Origin: Hungatella effluvii
GTDB lineage: Bacteria > Bacillota > Clostridia > Lachnospirales > Lachnospiraceae
Length of the DNA stretch: 64,000 nt
Direction of reading: 5' to 3'
NCBI RefSeq assembly: GCF_003201875.1
Contig: NZ_QJKD01000010.1
Coordinates: 1 to 64,000, forward strand
Shown: positions 1-8,137 of the stretch, one piece after another
How the letters are laid out: each line of letters starts with the position of its first letter
Position numbering within the stretch: the first letter of the stretch is position 1
Made by a program: the position numbers and the translations under genes
The notes under the pieces: model-generated
Database searches by the model: none
Seen by the model: only the letters and a program-made list of their open reading frames with translations
Told to the model about the DNA's origin: nothing

Positions 1-11
1 AGACTATACTT

Positions 12-78
12 AAAAACAAAGCAACACCGCTGTGAAACCCTTATAGAATAGGGCTTCCAGCGGTGTTTGAATTTTTTT
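12..78. terminator. Bidirectional intrinsic terminator
   Basis: AACACCGCTG at 23-32 pairs perfectly with CAGCGGTGTT at 58-67, and the inner part (GAAACCC with GGGCTTC) continues the stem with one mismatch. A T-run follows on the plus strand at 72-78. On the minus strand the T-rich tract is the complement of 12-20. It would terminate the pyridoxal kinase operon ending at 128 and anything convergent from the left of the window. Confidence 0.8.
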
Positions 79-127
79 ACTGTCAAAGACGGGATTATAC
101 TACAAATTACAGTGAAAGAAAAGCCCC

Positions 128-970
128 TTATTTCCATTTTATCAATTCCGACAGCACTTCCTCAAAGCATACCCCGTTCTGAACCGGAACATTTAACTCC
201 TCCGATTTTAGAATACAGCGCTTTACAAACCGCGCCGCCTTCTTCGCCGCATCGGTCAGCGAAGCGCCTTTTACCGCCTCCGCCGCCACGATGGCCGAGA
301 ACACATCCCCTGTGCCCGGCCGTTCCCGTCCGACCCGCATCGAACGGCAGAACGCGCCTTCCTTCCCCCGCTCTGCGATGACATTGGTCAAATACGCACC
401 TTCCTTTACTCCCGTTATGATGACTCCGGAAGGTCCCATCTCCCGGATCTCCTCCGCCATCGCTAAAAGCTCCGTCCTGTGCCAGCCTTCGTCCCGGTAT
501 TCCCGGCCCGTCAGAATGCATGCCTCGGTCAGATTCGGCGTGACGATATTGCCCAGGCACACCAGCTCCTTCATGCGGCTGCACATGGCCGGCGTGTAGG
601 TCTGATACGCCTTTCCGTGGTCTCCCATGATCGGATCGATCACCACCAGCGTATCCTTTCCCTGAAACTGCCGGATCATGGACATGACAATCCCGATCTG
701 TGCCTCCGAACCGAGAAAGCCGCTGAAAATGCCGTCGAACTCCAGCCCCAGTTCCGTCCATTTTTCTAAATAAAGCCCCATCTTATCCGTATAATCGTCA
801 AAGAAATACACCGGAAATCCGGTGTGATTAGAGAAAATGGAGGTGGGAACCGGACAGCACTGAATCTTCAGCGCCGACAAAATGGGAATAGCCACTGTCA
901 GCGAACAGCGGCCATATCCCGATAAATCATTGATTACTGCAATTTTTTTCTGATGTCTTTCTGATATCAT
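128..970 (-). CDS. pdxY: Pyridoxal/pyridoxamine kinase (PdxY/PdxK-like)
   Basis: A 280-residue ribokinase-fold kinase that phosphorylates pyridoxal, pyridoxine or pyridoxamine to make B6 5'-phosphates in the cytoplasm. Seen: the N-terminal INDLSGYGRCSL, the central VVIDPIMGDHG, TPNLTEA, and the C-terminal anion-hole motif RERPGTGDVFSA with its catalytic Asp. The reading frame stays open upstream, but the ATG at 970 is chosen because GGGAGG lies just before it and because it overlaps the stop of the upstream ECF gene as ATGA, which implies translational coupling. Pairing with an ECF S component suggests salvage of an imported B6 vitamer. Length is normal for the family. Confidence 0.9.
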   Translation of the reverse strand: MISERHQKKIAVINDLSGYGRCSLTVAIPILSALKIQCCPVPTSIFSNHTGFPVYFFDDYTDKMGLYLEKWTELGLEFDGIFSGFLGSEAQIGIVMSMIRQFQGKDTLVVIDPIMGDHGKAYQTYTPAMCSRMKELVCLGNIVTPNLTEACILTGREYRDEGWHRTELLAMAEEIREMGPSGVIITGVKEGAYLTNVIAERGKEGAFCRSMRVGRERPGTGDVFSAIVAAEAVKGASLTDAAKKAARFVKRCILKSEELNVPVQNGVCFEEVLSELIKWK

Positions 971-1557
971 ATCCGTAAAATTCCTCCCATTCCCGACCGG
1001 AGAAGCGCGTTCCGCAGCGGCATGTAGATGACGACGGAAGCGATGGCCGACGTCACCGCGTTGATGGTGGTCGAGGTCACATTCCATACGAGCGCCAGCT
1101 CCGCGGCCGGTTTTCCCAGGATCAGCAGCTTGTAGTAGTATCCCACAAGCGGATCGAAAATAACATTGAAAAGCAGTCCGCCAACAGAAGCAATCAGGAC
1201 CCATTTGAAAATGTGTTTCTGATCATGGGATTCATTGATCTTTCCTATTCTGTGAGCAAGGAAACCGGTGATCAGGCCGATACACAGCTTCAAAATAAAA
1301 GTCTTAGGCGCATAGACCACATACACCGGATCGAATAAGTCGCCGATCGTCATACCGATGGCTCCGCCCAGACCGCCGTATACGCCGCCCAGTAAAAGCG
1401 CTCCCAGTACACAGACCGCATTTCCTAAATGAATGGAAGTCGCGTCTCCTCCCGGAAGCGTAATTTTAAACTGCAGGAACGTGAAGACCACGTACGACAT
1501 GGCCGCGAATAATCCGGTCATGGCAATTTTGCTGATTTTACTGTCTGTTCTGTTCAT
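967..1557 (-). CDS. ECF transporter S component, probably for a B6 vitamer
   Basis: A 196-residue integral membrane protein with about five or six hydrophobic segments, of the ECF S-component type (substrate-binding subunit that works with a shared EcfA-EcfA'-EcfT energizing module encoded elsewhere). The N-terminal KIAMTGLFAAMSYVVFTF is typical of these proteins. The ATG at 1557 is preferred to the upstream start because GGGAGG precedes it by 8 nt. The stop overlaps the kinase start by ATGA. The B6 specificity is inferred only from the coupled pyridoxal kinase; S-component families for thiamine, riboflavin or other vitamins look alike at this level. Confidence 0.8.
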   Translation of the reverse strand: MNRTDSKISKIAMTGLFAAMSYVVFTFLQFKITLPGGDATSIHLGNAVCVLGALLLGGVYGGLGGAIGMTIGDLFDPVYVVYAPKTFILKLCIGLITGFLAHRIGKINESHDQKHIFKWVLIASVGGLLFNVIFDPLVGYYYKLLILGKPAAELALVWNVTSTTINAVTSAIASVVIYMPLRNALLRSGMGGILRI

Positions 1558-1597
1558 TTCTTTTTCCTCCCTTGATGCCAATGCTTTCTTGTCCCCT

Positions 1598-1626
1598 ATC
1601 TTAGCATGAGGGTGGAGTGATATAAA
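1598..1626 (-). promoter_or_regulatory. Candidate sigma-A promoter of the B6 salvage operon
   Basis: Read on the minus strand, TTTATA (complement of 1621-1626) and TAAGAT (complement of 1598-1603) are separated by 17 nt and lie about 40 nt upstream of the ECF start. The boxes match the consensus only moderately. No riboswitch fold was recognised in the short leader. Confidence 0.4.
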
Positions 1627-1669
1627 TATCCAGTTTTGTTTTTTTAGGCCATACCAGTTTAGTAATTAC

Positions 1670-1946
1670 AGTTCACGGTACCACGGGCCTCCGCTTTCCG
1701 GTCTGCCCCGGCTGGCTCATGCGGCCTTTCCTGTGACTTTGCAGGGTATTAGCAATTCTTAACGCGCGGGATTTTTTGTTCAGGGGAAATGCCCACTTGT
1801 CTGAGCGCAGCGAGTTTGGGCATTTTCTCTGGTTTTTAGAAAAATTCTGCACGTTTAGAAGTGCTTATGCCCGAAACCGGAACTGGAAAGGCCGCATGAG
1901 CCAGCCGGGGCAGACCGGAAAGCGGAGGCCCGTGGTACCGTGAACT
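1670..1946. repeat. Perfect 62-bp inverted repeat with nested hairpin
   Basis: Bases 1670-1731 are the exact reverse complement of 1885-1946: 62 of 62 pairs around a 153-nt centre. Inside the centre AAATGCCCA (1787-1795) pairs with TGGGCATTT (1817-1825), enclosing a GAGCGCAGCG core at 1803-1812. There is no transposase and no credible ORF. The right arm starts 8 nt past the thiN stop codon, so thiN transcripts would run straight into it. It fills most of the 396-nt gap between the B6 operon and thiN. Whether it is a mobile palindromic element, a terminator or an RNA is unknown. Confidence 0.85.
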
Positions 1947-1953
1947 ACAGCGC

Positions 1954-2601
1954 TTAGTCGTGAGACTCCACGCAGATCAGCACCCCATCCCGGAATGTGA
2001 TAGCACCCGTCTCCGCCTCAAGCTCGTTGCTGATGCATAGACTGGTCCCGATCCGGATATCCCGGTTCGTCAGGGGATACTTGAAACCTTTCAGCGTAAT
2101 CCCGTGTACCTCTTCTGTAAGGGGAAGGAATGAAATATATTTCCCCCAGACCTCGCCGGAGCGGTAAGTCTTTCCCTGGTCCAAAATGTAGAGCCGGTTC
2201 TTCTCATCGACGATGGAAGCCTTCACGCCTTTTTGCAGGCACGCGTACAGCAGATGAATATTGCCGATGGAGTGGTCCAGCCTGCCGCCGGTGGCGCCCA
2301 GGAGAACCATATCGCTGACGCCGGCCTCCATGGCGGTACGGAGAGCAAGCTCCGTATCGGTCTCATCCTTTTCCGGCTGGTGCTGTTCGAAGGTTATGCC
2401 CTCTATCGTCCGGTATTCCTCCAGAAGTTCGCCCTTCACCGTATCGAAATCACCGACAATGGCATCCGGCCTGATATCCAGCTGTTTTACAGCCTCCAGG
2501 CCGCCATCCACGGCGATCACCATATCAAATGTCCTGTCCTTTAAAAAAGCACCGGCGAATGCACAGTCTATGCTTCCGCCGGTGATAATAAGGCCCGTCA
2601 T
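1954..2601 (-). CDS. thiN: Thiamine pyrophosphokinase
   Basis: A 215-residue cytoplasmic enzyme that transfers pyrophosphate from ATP to thiamine to give thiamine diphosphate. Seen: IAVDGGLEA, the GDFD motif near residue 50, KDETDTELAL, and GATGGRLDH, the conserved active-site and substrate elements of the family, followed by the shorter C-terminal thiamine-binding domain. The start codon overlaps the rpe stop (TCAT on the plus strand at 2598-2601), implying coupled translation. rpe-thiN adjacency behind rsgA and the prkC/stp pair is a common Firmicutes arrangement. The gene is the last of this run, ending at the large inverted repeat. Confidence 0.93.
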   Translation of the reverse strand: MTGLIITGGSIDCAFAGAFLKDRTFDMVIAVDGGLEAVKQLDIRPDAIVGDFDTVKGELLEEYRTIEGITFEQHQPEKDETDTELALRTAMEAGVSDMVLLGATGGRLDHSIGNIHLLYACLQKGVKASIVDEKNRLYILDQGKTYRSGEVWGKYISFLPLTEEVHGITLKGFKYPLTNRDIRIGTSLCISNELEAETGAITFRDGVLICVESHD

Positions 2602-3257
2602 TCCTGTTCCTCAAATATCTTCAAAAATGCCTTCGTGTTCGCCGTCACATCCCCTTTAAAGATCGCGGAACCGGCGACAAAGACATTGGCCCCCGCCTCC
2701 ATCAACTCCCGCACATTATCGCAGGTCACGCCGCCATCCACTTCAATATCCGTGGACAGCCCCCGCATGCCGCATTTTTTCCTTAAAGCACGGATCTTTT
2801 CCAGAGTATAGGGAATAAACTTCTGTCCGCCGAATCCCGGATTCACGGTCATGAGCAGCACCATGTCCACCTGATCGAGGATGCAGTCCAGCGCGTCGAC
2901 AGGCGTAGCCGGATTCAGCACGACTCCGGCCTTCAAACCGGCCTCCTTAATCTGGTTCACCGTGCGGTCCAAATGGGTACACGCCTCCACATGAACGCTG
3001 ATGATGTCGGCTCCCGCTTCTTTCATGGCATCGATATAACGGCCTGGCTCCCGGACCATCATATGGACATCAAATACCTTATCCGTACAGCTTCTCAAGC
3101 TGGCTATCACAGGCATGCCGAAGGATATGCTGGGAACGAAGTCTCCATCCATCACGTCGAGATGGATGTACTGTGCTCCCGCGTCCGCGGCCTCGCATAC
3201 CTGCTGCTCCAAATGTTTAAAATCTGCTCCCAAGATGGAAGGTGCTAATAGGAACAT
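2598..3257 (-). CDS. rpe: Ribulose-phosphate 3-epimerase
   Basis: A 219-residue TIM-barrel enzyme that interconverts ribulose 5-phosphate and xylulose 5-phosphate in the pentose phosphate pathway. Seen: LAPSILGAD at the N-terminus, YIHLDVMDGDFVPSISFG with metal-binding His and Asp, FDVHMMV, MTVNPGFGGQKF phosphate-binding loop, and EVDGGV with the second catalytic Asp. The ATG at 3257 follows AGGAGA and begins one base from the rsgA stop. Length and motif spacing are normal. Confidence 0.96.
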   Translation of the reverse strand: MFLLAPSILGADFKHLEQQVCEAADAGAQYIHLDVMDGDFVPSISFGMPVIASLRSCTDKVFDVHMMVREPGRYIDAMKEAGADIISVHVEACTHLDRTVNQIKEAGLKAGVVLNPATPVDALDCILDQVDMVLLMTVNPGFGGQKFIPYTLEKIRALRKKCGMRGLSTDIEVDGGVTCDNVRELMEAGANVFVAGSAIFKGDVTANTKAFLKIFEEQE

Positions 3258-3258
3258 A

Positions 3259-4134
3259 TCAATATCTCCTTTTATCTTTTAATTCCTGGTACAAAAGCTT
3301 GTAATTGTCATAACGGCTTTCGCTTATCTTCCCCTGGTGCACGGCCTCCTTGACTCCGCAGACCGGCTCGCCCACATGGACGCAGCCTAAGAACTTACAG
3401 TCTTCCTCGTAAGCCGCAAATTCAGGAAAATAATCCTTTAAGTTTCCGCACTCCAGTTCCTCTAAGTACATGGAGCTGAAGCCCGGAGTGTCCATCATGT
3501 ACGTGTCCTTCCCGATGGCAAACAGCTCGCTGTGCCTCGTCGTATGCTTTCCTCTCTGGATCTTCTCGCTGATCTTTCCAGTCTCCATGCCTGCCTCCGG
3601 AAAGAGGAGGTTGGTGATGGAAGATTTCCCGACACCCGAAGGGCCTGCCAGAACCGTTGTCTTTCCCTCTGTCAGCTCCCGAACCGCTTCCAGCCCGCTG
3701 TTTTCGTAGGTGCTTGTAAAGTAGACGGGATAGCCCGCCGAGGAATAGATATTCCCCAGACGGTCCCTCTCCTCGTCTCCCGTTAAATCCGTCTTATTAA
3801 AACAGATCTTCACGGGAACATCCTGCACCTCCATCATCACGAGGAAACGGTCCAGAAGGTTTAAATTGGGTTCCGGATGGGTGATGGAGAAGATCACCAG
3901 CGCCTGATCGATATTGGCCACAGCAGGACGGACCAGCTCATTTTTGCGTGGAAGGATCTTGTCAATGTTGCCTTCCTTCTCCGCCTCGCTTAACACGGTA
4001 AATTCCACATTATCCCCTACCAGAGGTTTGATCTTTTTATTGCGGAACACGCCCTTTGCCTTGCATTCATAGACGTCCGTTCCGTTATCCACATAATAAA
4101 AACCTGCAATTCCTTTTATAATTTTTCCTGTCAT
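3259..4134 (-). CDS. rsgA: Small-ribosomal-subunit biogenesis GTPase RsgA
   Basis: A 291-residue circularly permuted GTPase that acts late in 30S subunit maturation. Order of elements: an OB-fold at residues 1-70, then FNKTDL (G4), the P-loop GPSGVGKSS, a switch region ending in DTPGFSS, and a C-terminal zinc knuckle with Cys and His (CKFLGCVHVGEPVCGV). The ATG at 4134 is preferred over a start 33 nt further up because AAGGG precedes it and it avoids a long overlap with prkC. It sits 10 nt after the prkC stop. RsgA is a known phosphorylation target of PASTA kinases in other Firmicutes, so the adjacency may be functional. Confidence 0.94.
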   Translation of the reverse strand: MTGKIIKGIAGFYYVDNGTDVYECKAKGVFRNKKIKPLVGDNVEFTVLSEAEKEGNIDKILPRKNELVRPAVANIDQALVIFSITHPEPNLNLLDRFLVMMEVQDVPVKICFNKTDLTGDEERDRLGNIYSSAGYPVYFTSTYENSGLEAVRELTEGKTTVLAGPSGVGKSSITNLLFPEAGMETGKISEKIQRGKHTTRHSELFAIGKDTYMMDTPGFSSMYLEELECGNLKDYFPEFAAYEEDCKFLGCVHVGEPVCGVKEAVHQGKISESRYDNYKLLYQELKDKRRY

Positions 4135-4144
4135 ACAATAGCCC

Positions 4145-6334
4145 TTATGACTGTGGAATGGGGACAAACGTAACCGGATAGGAATTGATTACTTCTCCCG
4201 TGTCCACATTGACAATCTGCACTTCACCGCTGGTCACGCCATAGGCGCCCTCAATGTTCTTGAAGACGACCGGAAGCTGCTGGTCTCCCGTGATCGTCAC
4301 CGGCCCCATCAGATCCCTGACTTCGTCTTTTCCGTTTACCGTCTGCTTCAGCTGGATCTTTATATTCAGCTGGGTGCTGGCGGATCCCGGTCCAATTAAA
4401 TTCTGAAGCGGATACGATTTCTCGATGGATGCTAAGTACTTGTATTTGGCCTGTTCCGCCGATCCGCTGCTGACCACGTAGTCGATGGCCGTTCCTCCCT
4501 CTACCTGGGTACCCGGCGCAATGGTCTGACGAATGATGGTGCCTGCCGGCACCTCTTCCGAGGTTTCCTTCGTTACCGTTCCGGAAACCAGGCCCAGATC
4601 GGCCAGCATCTCCTCTCCGACCTCTTCCCCTTTGCCTGTAATATCAGGAACCGTTACCGGATTGGTCAGTGCCGGGCCTGTGCTGGCGATCACGCTGATC
4701 ACGGCCCCTTCCTTTGCCTTATCCGGGCTGTAGCTGATGATCTTGCCGGACTCTACCGTATCGCTGCTCTGGTTCTGCAGATTCACGACAAAGCCTTTGC
4801 CCTCCAGAAGCGATTTGGCCGCCTCCGCTGTAAGGGAATCCAGGCCCAGGGTGGTTAAATCGATCTCCGGATGCTCCGGTCCGTTGCTGATGACCACGGA
4901 TACAGCCGAGTACTTATCTACAATCTCTCCCGCTTTCGGAGTCTGGGTAATGACATCTCCCTTTTTCACGGTATCAGAGAACTCATAATCGCCGATCTTC
5001 ATGTCCAGACCGCCGTTCTCACGAAGCTTCTGCCGCGCAATATCTTCCGCCAGTCCCTCGACCTCCGGCATGGTGGTCTGTTTATCGCCCAGAGTCGTCT
5101 CTTCCGGTATTGTAGTCTCCACAGTGGTCTCCGTCTCCCTGGGTGTTCCGGAACGGAACAGCCCGCCAAGTCTGGTAACCAGGAAAATAAGGACGATAAC
5201 GATAAGAACCGCCACCACGATGCCCGCTGCCGTCAGAAGCTTTTCGATACCCGGATTGATCTCCTCATCCGGTTCCCGCCGCTTCGTTCTTCCCGACGGA
5301 CCTCCGGTGCTTCCAGTATTCCGGCTGCTCCTGTGTTCCGGCTGGCGTTCCCGCACCGGTTCATTGCCATAGCGGCTGTTCCGGTTCTGCTGCGATTCCG
5401 GCTGACTCCTGCGGCCGGAGCCGGAACGGATCTGCTCCAGCTCCGGCGCTCCGATGATCACCGTCTGGGATGTATCCATGGACGGAGCCGACGCCTGCAC
5501 AAAATTCTCATCGGGCGTCACAAGGGCGCGCCGCAAGTCGGCGATCACCTCCTGCATGCTCCCATACCGGTACTCCGGCTTCTTCTCCGTACATTTTAAA
5601 ATGATGTTCTCAAAACCGACCGGAATCTCCTGATTGTAGTAGCTGGGCGGTGTGATCGGGTCTTCTAAGTGCGCCAGAGCCACCGTGACGGTGTTCTCCC
5701 CTTCAAAGGGCACCCGTCCGGCCGCCATCTCGTACATGGTGATACCCAGTGAATAGATATCACTGCGGGCGTCGCTGTATCCGCCTCTCGCCTGTTCCGG
5801 TGAGATGTAATGGACCGATCCCATAGCCGTAGCACTGAGCGTCTGAGTAGATGCGGCGCGGGCAATCCCGAAATCTGCAACCTTCACCTTTCCATCCCGC
5901 GCGATAATTATATTCTGCGGCTTGATATCCCGGTGAACGATTCCCTGCTCATGGGCGGCTGCGATACCCTGCGCCACCTGGATGGCGATCCCGATGGCCT
6001 CCTTGCTGTCGAGACAGCCCTTTTTCAGGATGTAATTCTTAAGAGTGATGCCCTCGATCAGCTCCATAACGATATAATGAAGAGTTCCCTCATCCACGAC
6101 ATCATATACGTTTACAATGTTCGGATGGGACAGTCTGGCCGCAGCCTGGGCTTCCATCTTAAACTTGCTCACAAATCCGCTGTCTGAACTGAATTCCTCC
6201 TTCAGTACCTTAATGGCAACCTGCCGTTTCAGCTTATGGCACAGAGCCTTGTACACATCTGACATCCCGCCGGAACCGATCTTATCCAGTATTTCATATC
6301 TGTCCTGTAAAAATGTCCCTGGTCTCAAAATCAT
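4145..6334 (-). CDS. prkC: PASTA-domain serine/threonine protein kinase (PrkC/Stk)
   Basis: A 729-residue membrane kinase that senses muropeptides or lipid II and adjusts wall growth and spore germination in related bacteria. Seen: the glycine loop IGSGGMSDVYKA, Lys42 in AIKVLK, the catalytic loop HRDIKPQN (Asp136), DFG at 154-156 and SPEQARG; a basic, Ser/Arg/Asn-rich juxtamembrane stretch; one transmembrane helix near residues 370-390 (VVAVLIVIVLIFLV); then three PASTA repeats and a Ser/Thr-rich C-terminal domain. The start overlaps the stp stop as ATGA, coupling kinase and phosphatase. Length is typical of clostridial PrkC. Confidence 0.96.
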   Translation of the reverse strand: MILRPGTFLQDRYEILDKIGSGGMSDVYKALCHKLKRQVAIKVLKEEFSSDSGFVSKFKMEAQAAARLSHPNIVNVYDVVDEGTLHYIVMELIEGITLKNYILKKGCLDSKEAIGIAIQVAQGIAAAHEQGIVHRDIKPQNIIIARDGKVKVADFGIARAASTQTLSATAMGSVHYISPEQARGGYSDARSDIYSLGITMYEMAAGRVPFEGENTVTVALAHLEDPITPPSYYNQEIPVGFENIILKCTEKKPEYRYGSMQEVIADLRRALVTPDENFVQASAPSMDTSQTVIIGAPELEQIRSGSGRRSQPESQQNRNSRYGNEPVRERQPEHRSSRNTGSTGGPSGRTKRREPDEEINPGIEKLLTAAGIVVAVLIVIVLIFLVTRLGGLFRSGTPRETETTVETTIPEETTLGDKQTTMPEVEGLAEDIARQKLRENGGLDMKIGDYEFSDTVKKGDVITQTPKAGEIVDKYSAVSVVISNGPEHPEIDLTTLGLDSLTAEAAKSLLEGKGFVVNLQNQSSDTVESGKIISYSPDKAKEGAVISVIASTGPALTNPVTVPDITGKGEEVGEEMLADLGLVSGTVTKETSEEVPAGTIIRQTIAPGTQVEGGTAIDYVVSSGSAEQAKYKYLASIEKSYPLQNLIGPGSASTQLNIKIQLKQTVNGKDEVRDLMGPVTITGDQQLPVVFKNIEGAYGVTSGEVQIVNVDTGEVINSYPVTFVPIPQS

Positions 6335-7074
6335 AAGCTTACCTCCCTGCCAATCTGCGGATCAACGAGTACCACTGCTATATTGTCCTTACCGCCATTG
6401 TCATTGGCTACCGTGATCAACTTCTCCGCTTTTTCCTCCAGCTCCAGATCAGAGCCGACAATCTCCTCCATCTCCACGTCCTCCAGCATATTGCTGAGTC
6501 CGTCAGAACACATGAGAATAAAGTCGCCCGGCTCCAGTCCTACCTCGAAGAAATCGACCAACAGCTTATCTTCTGTCCCAACTGCTCTCGTAATGATATT
6601 CTTTTTATCCTTATAATCCTTGCTTCCGCGCTCCAGACGCCCCAGGGAAACCAGTTCCTCCACATAGGAATGATCTTTCGTCACCTGTCTGATCCTGTCT
6701 CTCACGAGATAGAGGCGGCTGTCTCCCACATTGGCCACATAAAGGGTATTCTCATCGGCCACCGCAGCCACCAGAGTCGTTCCCATACCGGAAAGTTCCG
6801 GTTTCTCCTTCGACTCCTGATATAACATGGTGTTGACCTTTAATATGCCCTCCCGCAGAAGCGGAACAATCTGGGAATTTTCCGTATACTGAAGATACGA
6901 CACCAGATTCTCTACAATATATCTGGAGGCATAGTCTCCGGCCTGATGACCGCCCATCCCATCCGCAACCACGAATAAGTTCGGCAGGCTCCCGACCGGC
7001 TCCACGCTGGCATATACGTAATCCTGATTGGCCGTACGCACTCTTCCCGTATCCGTCAATGCACAAGCTTTCAT
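6331..7074 (-). CDS. stp: PP2C-family serine/threonine phosphatase (Stp/PrpC)
   Basis: A 247-residue metal-dependent phosphatase that reverses PrkC phosphorylation in the cytoplasm. Seen: the N-terminal TDTGRVRTANQD, VVADGMGGHQAGDYAS (metal Asp and Gly motif), ANVGDSRLYLVR, LMCSDGLSNM and DNIAVVLV, the standard PPM metal-site motifs. It overlaps rlmN upstream and prkC downstream by four bases each (ATGA), so rlmN-stp-prkC should be translated as a coupled block. Confidence 0.96.
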   Translation of the reverse strand: MKACALTDTGRVRTANQDYVYASVEPVGSLPNLFVVADGMGGHQAGDYASRYIVENLVSYLQYTENSQIVPLLREGILKVNTMLYQESKEKPELSGMGTTLVAAVADENTLYVANVGDSRLYLVRDRIRQVTKDHSYVEELVSLGRLERGSKDYKDKKNIITRAVGTEDKLLVDFFEVGLEPGDFILMCSDGLSNMLEDVEMEEIVGSDLELEEKAEKLITVANDNGGKDNIAVVLVDPQIGREVSL

Positions 7075-8132
7075 AGCGTCTTCTCACTCCCTTTTTGTTC
7101 CTGACATAAAAAACTCTTTCTAAGCTGGCCGCAGGCACCATGAATGTCCCGGCCCATTTCCCTTCTTATAGTAACATTAATTCCATTTTTTTCAAGCAGA
7201 TTTTTAAATGCCTCTATGGCCTTTCTGTCCGACTGCACGTAATCCCGTTCCTTGATGGGATTCACCGGAATTAAATTCACGTGGCCCTGCTGGTCCTTGA
7301 TCAGGGCCGCCAGGGCCGCCGCTTCCTCCAGATTATCATTGACTCCGGAAACGAGACTGTACTCAAAGGTCAGCCGTCTTCCCGTCTTCTCAAAATATGT
7401 ATGACAGGCTTCCAGCACATCGTTCAGCTTATAGCGGTTCGCCACAGGCATCAGAGTCTTTCTCACCTCATCATCAGGCGCGTGGAGCGAGAGGGCCAGG
7501 GTGATGGCGAGCCCCTCATCAGCCAGCTTAAGGATTCCCGGAACAATGCCGCAGGTGGACAGTGTAATGTTTCGCTGGCTGATGTTCAGCCCATGCTCAT
7601 CCGTCAGCAGGCGGATAAACTTCACCACATTATCATAGTTATCCATAGGCTCTCCCGAACCCATAATCACCACATTGGAGATCCGCTCCCCTGTGAGATA
7701 CTGAATCCGGTAGATCTGGTCCAGCATCTCCGCCGGCCTTAAATTCCGTTCCAGGCCATCCAGAGTGGAGGCGCAGAACCGGCAGCCCATACGGCAGCCG
7801 ACCTGGGAGGAAATACATACGGAATTGCCGTGTTTATACCTCATTAAGACACTCTCGATAATATTGCCGTCTGAAAGGCCGAATAAATACTTTCTGGTCC
7901 CGTCAATGGCGGATATTTTCTCGTCCACAGTCTGAAGCGACGTATAGTCACACGTCTCCTTTAGCCGTTCTTTGAGGGACTTCGGAAGATTGGTCATCTC
8001 CTCGTATCCGGGGGCCAGCTTTTTGTGCATCCACTCGTAGAGCTGTTTTGCCCGGAACGCCTTCTCGCCGGAGGCTGTGATAAACGCCGTAAGTTCTTCT
8101 AAATTCAGAGATTTAATATCTGTCTTTTCCAT
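7071..8132 (-). CDS. rlmN: 23S rRNA/tRNA adenine-C2 methyltransferase RlmN
   Basis: A 353-residue radical-SAM enzyme that methylates C2 of A2503 in 23S rRNA and A37 in some tRNAs. Seen: the CxxxCxxC iron-sulphur motif at Cys113, Cys117 and Cys120 (VGCRMGCRFC), the MGSGEPMDNYDN SAM loop, SLHAPDDEVR and the C-terminal GACGQLRKS with the resolving Cys. Cfr has a very similar core, but the housekeeping context and length favour RlmN. It starts 5 nt after the rsmB stop. Confidence 0.95.
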   Translation of the reverse strand: MEKTDIKSLNLEELTAFITASGEKAFRAKQLYEWMHKKLAPGYEEMTNLPKSLKERLKETCDYTSLQTVDEKISAIDGTRKYLFGLSDGNIIESVLMRYKHGNSVCISSQVGCRMGCRFCASTLDGLERNLRPAEMLDQIYRIQYLTGERISNVVIMGSGEPMDNYDNVVKFIRLLTDEHGLNISQRNITLSTCGIVPGILKLADEGLAITLALSLHAPDDEVRKTLMPVANRYKLNDVLEACHTYFEKTGRRLTFEYSLVSGVNDNLEEAAALAALIKDQQGHVNLIPVNPIKERDYVQSDRKAIEAFKNLLEKNGINVTIRREMGRDIHGACGQLRKSFLCQEQKGSEKTL

Positions 8133-8137
8133 TATCC

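Noticed and set aside
1670..1946. Retron msr-msd or group II intron as explanation of the long inverted repeat
   Set aside because: No reverse transcriptase gene lies nearby and intron domain motifs are not visible.
4871..5599. Open frame of 242 codons on the plus strand opposite prkC
   Set aside because: Antisense shadow of the kinase linker and PASTA region; low-complexity with no motif.
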